From: an uncultured Lachnospiraceae bacterium
GTDB lineage: Bacteria > Bacillota > Clostridia > Lachnospirales > Lachnospiraceae
Length of the DNA stretch: 25,953 nt
Direction of reading: 5' to 3'
Assembly (NCBI GenBank): GCA_910588405.1
Contig: CAJUPT010000053.1
Coordinates: forward strand, 1 to 25,953
The first letter of the stretch is position 1, and every line of letters starts with the position of its first letter. The notes under the pieces are model-generated. The model was not told the origin of the DNA. It saw nothing but the letters and a program-made list of their open reading frames with translations, and ran no database searches. This document shows positions 22,757-25,953 of this stretch, in pieces. The translations under genes and the position numbers were made by a program.

Positions 22757-22820
22757 ATTCCCGCCGGCAACGAGCCACGCAGCCATATTCACATGGACAC
22801 TTTGCGACTGCCGCGAGGGT
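22757..22820. repeat. Intergenic palindromic repeat A, copy 3
   Basis: A 64-bp copy running from ATTCCCGCCGGCAACGAGCC to TTTGCGACTGCCGCGAGGG. The middle differs from copies 1 and 2. It lies between the promoter at 22852 and the CsoR-family start at 22735, so it is in the 5' leader. Confidence 0.75.
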
Positions 22821-22851
22821 GGATTTGAGCCAAATTTCCTTTTCTCTCTCC

Positions 22852-22880
22852 ATTATATCGGCAAACCCAAAAGCTGTCAA
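22852..22880 (-). promoter_or_regulatory. Consensus sigma-A promoter of the CsoR-family gene
   Basis: On the minus strand TTGACA (22875-22880), exactly 17 nt, then TATAAT (22852-22857). Both boxes match the consensus fully, so the promoter should be strong unless repressed, which fits autoregulation. No clear CsoR operator palindrome was seen. Confidence 0.9.
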
Positions 22881-22948
22881 TCCGACAAGATACCGCCTGC
22901 TGCCACAGATAAAAGAGTATTTCCAATACCACCACAAAAGCAGGACAA

Positions 22949-24130
22949 TCAATGATGGAACAGCCTGATCCCTGTAAACGCCATAGCCATGCCGTACCGG
23001 TCACAGGCCTCGATCACCGCCTCGTCCCGGATCGAGCCGCCGGGCTGGGCGACATAACAGACACCGCTTCTGTGTGCACGGTCAATATTATCCCCGAAAG
23101 GGAAGAATGCATCTGATCCCAGGGCAACGCCTGTCAGCCGGTCAAGCCAGGCCCGCTTTTCCTCCCTCGTAAACACTGGCGGCTTCTCGGCAAAAATATT
23201 CTGCCAGACGCCGTCAGCCAGAACGTCCTGGGCATCCTCTCCCATGTAAACATCAATGGCATTGTCCCGTTCCGGCCGGCCTACCGTATCCAGGAATTTT
23301 AACCCCAGCACCTGGGGAGACTGACGCAGATACCAATTGTCCGCCTTGGAGCCTGCAAGCCTGGTACAGTGGACACGGGATTGCTGCCCCGCACCGATGC
23401 CGATAGCCTGGCCATCCTTTACATAGCAGACCGAATTGGACTGGGTATATTTCAGCACGATCAGCGAAATCATCAGGTCGGTCATGGCCTGGTCAGGGAT
23501 ATCCTTATTTTTCGTCACAATATTGGACAAAAGCGCCCTGTCAATTTTCAGCTCGTTACGCCCCTGCTCAAAGGTCACGCCGTATACCTGCTTTTTCTCC
23601 TGGGGCGCCGGCCGGTAAGTCGGGTCGATCCGGATTACATTATAATTTCCCTTTTTCTTCGTCTTTAAAATAGCCAGCGCCTCATCGCTATAGCCGGGGG
23701 CGATCACACCGTCGGACACCTCCCCTTTGATCAGGCTGGCCGTATCCCCATCACAGAGATCGGACAGTGCGATAAAATCGCCGAAGGAGGACATCCTGTC
23801 CGCCCCTCTTGCCCTGGCATAAGCGCAGGCCAAAGGCGACAGCTCTTTTTCACTGTCCACCCAGTAAATTTTTTTCAAAACTTCCGACAGCGGCAGTCCT
23901 ACGGCTGCCCCCGCAGGGGATACATGCTTAAAAGAGGTCGCGGCAGGCAGCCCTGTAGCCTCCTTCATCTCTTTAACCAGCTGCCACCCATTCAGGGCAT
24001 CAAGAAAATTGATATAGCCGGGGCGGCCGTTTAACACCTCCACCGGCAGCTCGCCGCCGTCCTCCAAATAAATTTTCGAGGGCTTCTGGTTCGGGTTACA
24101 GCCGTATTTTAATTCTAATTCTCTCATCAT
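22949..24130 (-). CDS. AICAR transformylase (standalone)
   Basis: A 393-residue phosphoribosylaminoimidazolecarboxamide formyltransferase. It transfers a formyl group from 10-formyl-tetrahydrofolate to AICAR, giving FAICAR, the ninth step after PRPP in purine synthesis. The AICARFT domain (PF01808) fills the whole protein. The segments KYGCNPNQKPSK, AATSFKHVSPAGAA (catalytic Lys-His), TQSNSVCYVKDGQAIGIGAGQQSR and GSDAFFPFGDNID are typical. The N-terminal MGS-like IMP cyclohydrolase domain of bifunctional PurH is absent, and the neighbour upstream supplies that activity. The frame continues to 24229. AGGAG favours the ATG pair at 24125-24130; I take the first. There is 136 bp between it and the upstream gene, with no clear promoter or terminator. 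Confidence 0.93.
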   Translation of the reverse strand: MMRELELKYGCNPNQKPSKIYLEDGGELPVEVLNGRPGYINFLDALNGWQLVKEMKEATGLPAATSFKHVSPAGAAVGLPLSEVLKKIYWVDSEKELSPLACAYARARGADRMSSFGDFIALSDLCDGDTASLIKGEVSDGVIAPGYSDEALAILKTKKKGNYNVIRIDPTYRPAPQEKKQVYGVTFEQGRNELKIDRALLSNIVTKNKDIPDQAMTDLMISLIVLKYTQSNSVCYVKDGQAIGIGAGQQSRVHCTRLAGSKADNWYLRQSPQVLGLKFLDTVGRPERDNAIDVYMGEDAQDVLADGVWQNIFAEKPPVFTREEKRAWLDRLTGVALGSDAFFPFGDNIDRAHRSGVCYVAQPGGSIRDEAVIEACDRYGMAMAFTGIRLFHH

Positions 24131-24266
24131 TCTATTCATACTCCTACTTATCATCCAACAGAAAAGCCGCCGACGCACCTTAATCCGTCTCCGATCTCCG
24201 ACTGCTTTTCGTATCCATACGGTACACAATTCGATAACCGCTCATATCTGCCTTACAAATACCGCC

Positions 24267-24980
24267 TTACTGATTCTTATTCACAATTCTCGACTCATAA
24301 GTACCATCTGCGATAGTAATATATCGCACAAATAACGAAACCTTGTTATCCTGGTTCAGGCTGTCCCAGAGCATCTCCGTAAAAACGTCAATGTCATCAG
24401 GAATCTCCACCGGCTTCGGCTCTCCCTCAAAGCTTGGCAGCGGGTCGCCGTCCCCCATATAAGTATGGATCAGATGCCCTTCCCCGGCCCCGGGATTTTC
24501 ATAGGCAAAGGTAAAACGGTTACAGGAGGAAGGATCTCCGTTATTGCTCTTTAAAATGGACATTGCATAATTAAACCCGCCGTTTTCCGTGTGCAGGATG
24601 CCGGAGATACGGGGCGTGTAATTCGGTGCATCCGGCTCAAATTCCCTTGGCCTTAAGGACTGCTCAAAGGTCAGCTGCCTGTCCATCCCCTCATAGATGG
24701 TGTCCGTCTGGTCGCCGTTTGTGACAATGGTTTTATTGCCCAGCACCCGCACCGGCGCATAGATAATGAGGCTGGGGTCTATCAGCTTCGACGGGTCAAA
24801 AGCCTGAGTGCGGATTCCCTGGCCGTCCTCCACAAAAATGCGATTCCGGCTATTCTCACTGCGCCCCATAATAAAATATGCGGCGACCGCCTTTTTTCCG
24901 TCCGCTGACTTTCCGATCACAATTCCTCTGCCCGGATACGTATTTCCGGCAAGCTCCTTCTGTAAATCGATCTTCTTCAT
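24267..24980 (-). CDS. purO: IMP cyclohydrolase, PurO type
   Basis: A 237-residue protein of the archaeal-type IMP cyclohydrolase family (PurO, PF07826). It closes the ring of FAICAR to give IMP, the last step of the pathway. Diagnostic stretches are NTYPGRGIVIGKSADGKKA and AYFIMGRSENSRNRIF near the N-terminus. Others are QSLRPREFEPDAPNYTPRIS, RFTFAYENPGAGEGHLIHTY and DIDVFTEMLWDSLN. The start MKKIDLQ has AGGGAG 9 nt upstream; the frame is open to 25052 but that part lies across the promoter. The promoter at 25055-25083 makes it the first gene of the transcript, followed by AICAR transformylase. Together they replace bifunctional PurH. Confidence 0.88.
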   Translation of the reverse strand: MKKIDLQKELAGNTYPGRGIVIGKSADGKKAVAAYFIMGRSENSRNRIFVEDGQGIRTQAFDPSKLIDPSLIIYAPVRVLGNKTIVTNGDQTDTIYEGMDRQLTFEQSLRPREFEPDAPNYTPRISGILHTENGGFNYAMSILKSNNGDPSSCNRFTFAYENPGAGEGHLIHTYMGDGDPLPSFEGEPKPVEIPDDIDVFTEMLWDSLNQDNKVSLFVRYITIADGTYESRIVNKNQ

Positions 24981-25054
24981 CCTGGTATTCTCCCTTATTT
25001 TAAGTTTCCGCCATGGATTTTTCCATAATCGGATATGATGAATGCACTGCACTC

Positions 25055-25083
25055 AGTATAGCGTATTTGACCCTTTTTTTCAA
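25055..25083 (-). promoter_or_regulatory. Sigma-A promoter of the purO-AICARFT unit
   Basis: On the minus strand TTGAAA (25078-25083), a 17-nt spacer and TATACT (25055-25060). The leader is about 70 nt. No purine riboswitch or clear PurR box was seen in it. Confidence 0.75.
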
Positions 25084-25147
25084 TCGTTTTAGGGAGAATT
25101 CGGTCTAGTGTACCGGCCGCAAGAGCTGGCCGCCGCCGGAAAAAATG

Positions 25148-25210
25148 AAAAGAAAAATCCCGCAAGATGCCAGAGTTTGAAAAACCTGAATCTACGGGAT
25201 TCTCTTTTTT
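25148..25210. terminator. Bidirectional terminator after the M56 peptidase gene
   Basis: AAAAGAAAAATCCCG (25148-25162) pairs with CGGGATTCTCTTTTT (25195-25209), with two mismatches and one G-T. An inner CAG-GTTT/AAAC-CTG stem lies in the loop. T-runs on both sides suit both strands. It lies 115 bp after the M56 stop. The gap 25211-25324 is AT-rich, with nothing else visible. Confidence 0.7.
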
Positions 25211-25324
25211 AGGAACCGGAGGCTAAAACCAGCATGAACCGGCAGCCCCTGCTTTACCGTTTTGTCAAATATAAAACAGCAAAAATATAATTTTTAAGAA
25301 AAAAACCGGCTGTTTGTTCCATCA

Positions 25325-25953
25325 TCATTCTATATTCCAGGTAAAACCATGTTTCACAAGAATTTCATAAGCACTTTCTTCATCATACCCTATTAGATCA
25401 GGAATTTCTTCCGCCGTTTCGTTATGCCCGGTAATATGCGTTTTATTCTCATCATCAACACTGACTGCTTCTGCTTTTGCCATAGTTCCAATATTCAAAA
25501 TAATAATAAAGCAAACAATAAGCAGAGATAATAAAATGCTTTTTGTTTTTCCTTTTTCTACTTTAACCATTTTCTTGATCCTTTCCTCAATCGGATATTT
25601 GCAAAAGGGGCTGCATAAAACATTTCCCTTTAGCTTCTTTTCTTCTAAATCAATTAAAAGCTGCAAATACGCCTTCCTGTACTCTGAAGTCCGGTTCCTT
25701 AATAAGGCTTCGTCACAGGATAATTCAATGTCCCGGTTTACAAAAAAATACATTACCCATATCAGAGGATTATACCAGTAAAACGAACATGTGAAAACCA
25801 ATATCCATTTTAACATAATATCCAGGCGCTTTATGTGGGTAAACTCATGTTCTAATATAAACCCGAGGCTTTCTTCTTTTATATGATGATACGCCGGAAG
25901 CAAATGCTCATGTACGGTAAAGAAGCAAGCAACCGAAAACAAGAGATAGACCG
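25325..25953 (-). CDS. M56 (BlaR1/MecR1-type) membrane peptidase, N-terminus outside window
   Basis: The C-terminal 209 residues of an M56-family zinc peptidase; the frame is open to the window edge. The HExxH zinc motif is in FILEHEFTHIKRLD, with the second motif in NRDIELSCDEALL, both normal for BlaR1-like sensors. A membrane helix (LKWILVFTCSFYWYNPLIWV) lies between them, and another (ILLSLLIVCFIIILNIGTM) follows. After that an external tail ends with IPDLIGYDEESAYEILVKHG, which looks like the first half of a PASTA repeat. There is no penicillin-binding sensor domain. Such proteins usually work with a BlaI-type repressor encoded upstream, which would lie outside the window. Low-GC codon use sets it apart from its neighbours and suggests transfer. 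Confidence 0.85.
   Translation of the reverse strand, partial: VYLLFSVACFFTVHEHLLPAYHHIKEESLGFILEHEFTHIKRLDIMLKWILVFTCSFYWYNPLIWVMYFFVNRDIELSCDEALLRNRTSEYRKAYLQLLIDLEEKKLKGNVLCSPFCKYPIEERIKKMVKVEKGKTKSILLSLLIVCFIIILNIGTMAKAEAVSVDDENKTHITGHNETAEEIPDLIGYDEESAYEILVKHGFTWNIE

Noticed and set aside
25116..25140. GC-rich inverted repeat near CGGCC/GGCCG as an operator
   Set aside because: The stem is only five to seven pairs with a bulge and has no T-run or known operator match.

Overview
This window looks like a chromosomal segment of a Gram-positive member of the Bacillota, class Clostridia, most likely family Lachnospiraceae. The reasons are AGGAGG-type ribosome binding sites, sigma-A promoters with 16-17 bp spacers, a perfect HrcA operator (CIRCE) before groES, an AIM24-family protein, a class II GalT, a standalone AICAR transformylase beside a PurO-type IMP cyclohydrolase, and GAF/PAS hybrid sensor kinases of the kind common in that family. 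I cannot name a species from the sequence alone.

Layout. Positions 1-250 hold the tail of a decayed transposase and a hairpin. At 441-3367 are an AIM24-family protein (minus), a 165 bp hairpin repeat, and an overlapping plus-strand pair of a bactofilin and a membrane-anchored M15 peptidase that probably acts on the cell wall. A tRNA-Val(CAC) follows, then the groES-groL heat-shock operon with CIRCE and promoter. From 6039 to 9855 are a HAD phosphatase, a small acidic-tailed membrane protein, glnS and a PaaI-type thioesterase. From 10327 to 14247 the region is more accessory: a lipoprotein of the erythromycin esterase family, two gene remnants fused by a deletion (a UroD-family methyltransferase piece and the C-terminal half of an MFS transporter), and a VapBC-like toxin-antitoxin pair. 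At 14352-16742 is an unusual hybrid sensor kinase with no ATPase domain. An AI-2E family transporter follows on the plus strand.

The right part (18452-24980) is a long run of minus-strand genes. Read in the direction of transcription they are purO-like IMP cyclohydrolase, AICAR transformylase, a CsoR-family repressor, a small unknown protein, a histidine phosphatase, galK and galT. The first two together catalyse the last two steps of IMP synthesis, which most bacteria do with bifunctional PurH. galK-galT carry the core of the Leloir galactose pathway. The window ends inside an AT-rich M56 (BlaR1-type) peptidase gene with a half PASTA-like tail.

The most noteworthy signals are the kinase whose ATPase domain is absent and replaced by twelve 7-residue repeats, the split PurO/AICARFT arrangement, the deletion junction at about 12806, and three families of structured intergenic repeats. 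One repeat family has three same-orientation copies, each just upstream of a minus-strand gene. Another has a short form and a form expanded by about 165 bp in the glnS leader.
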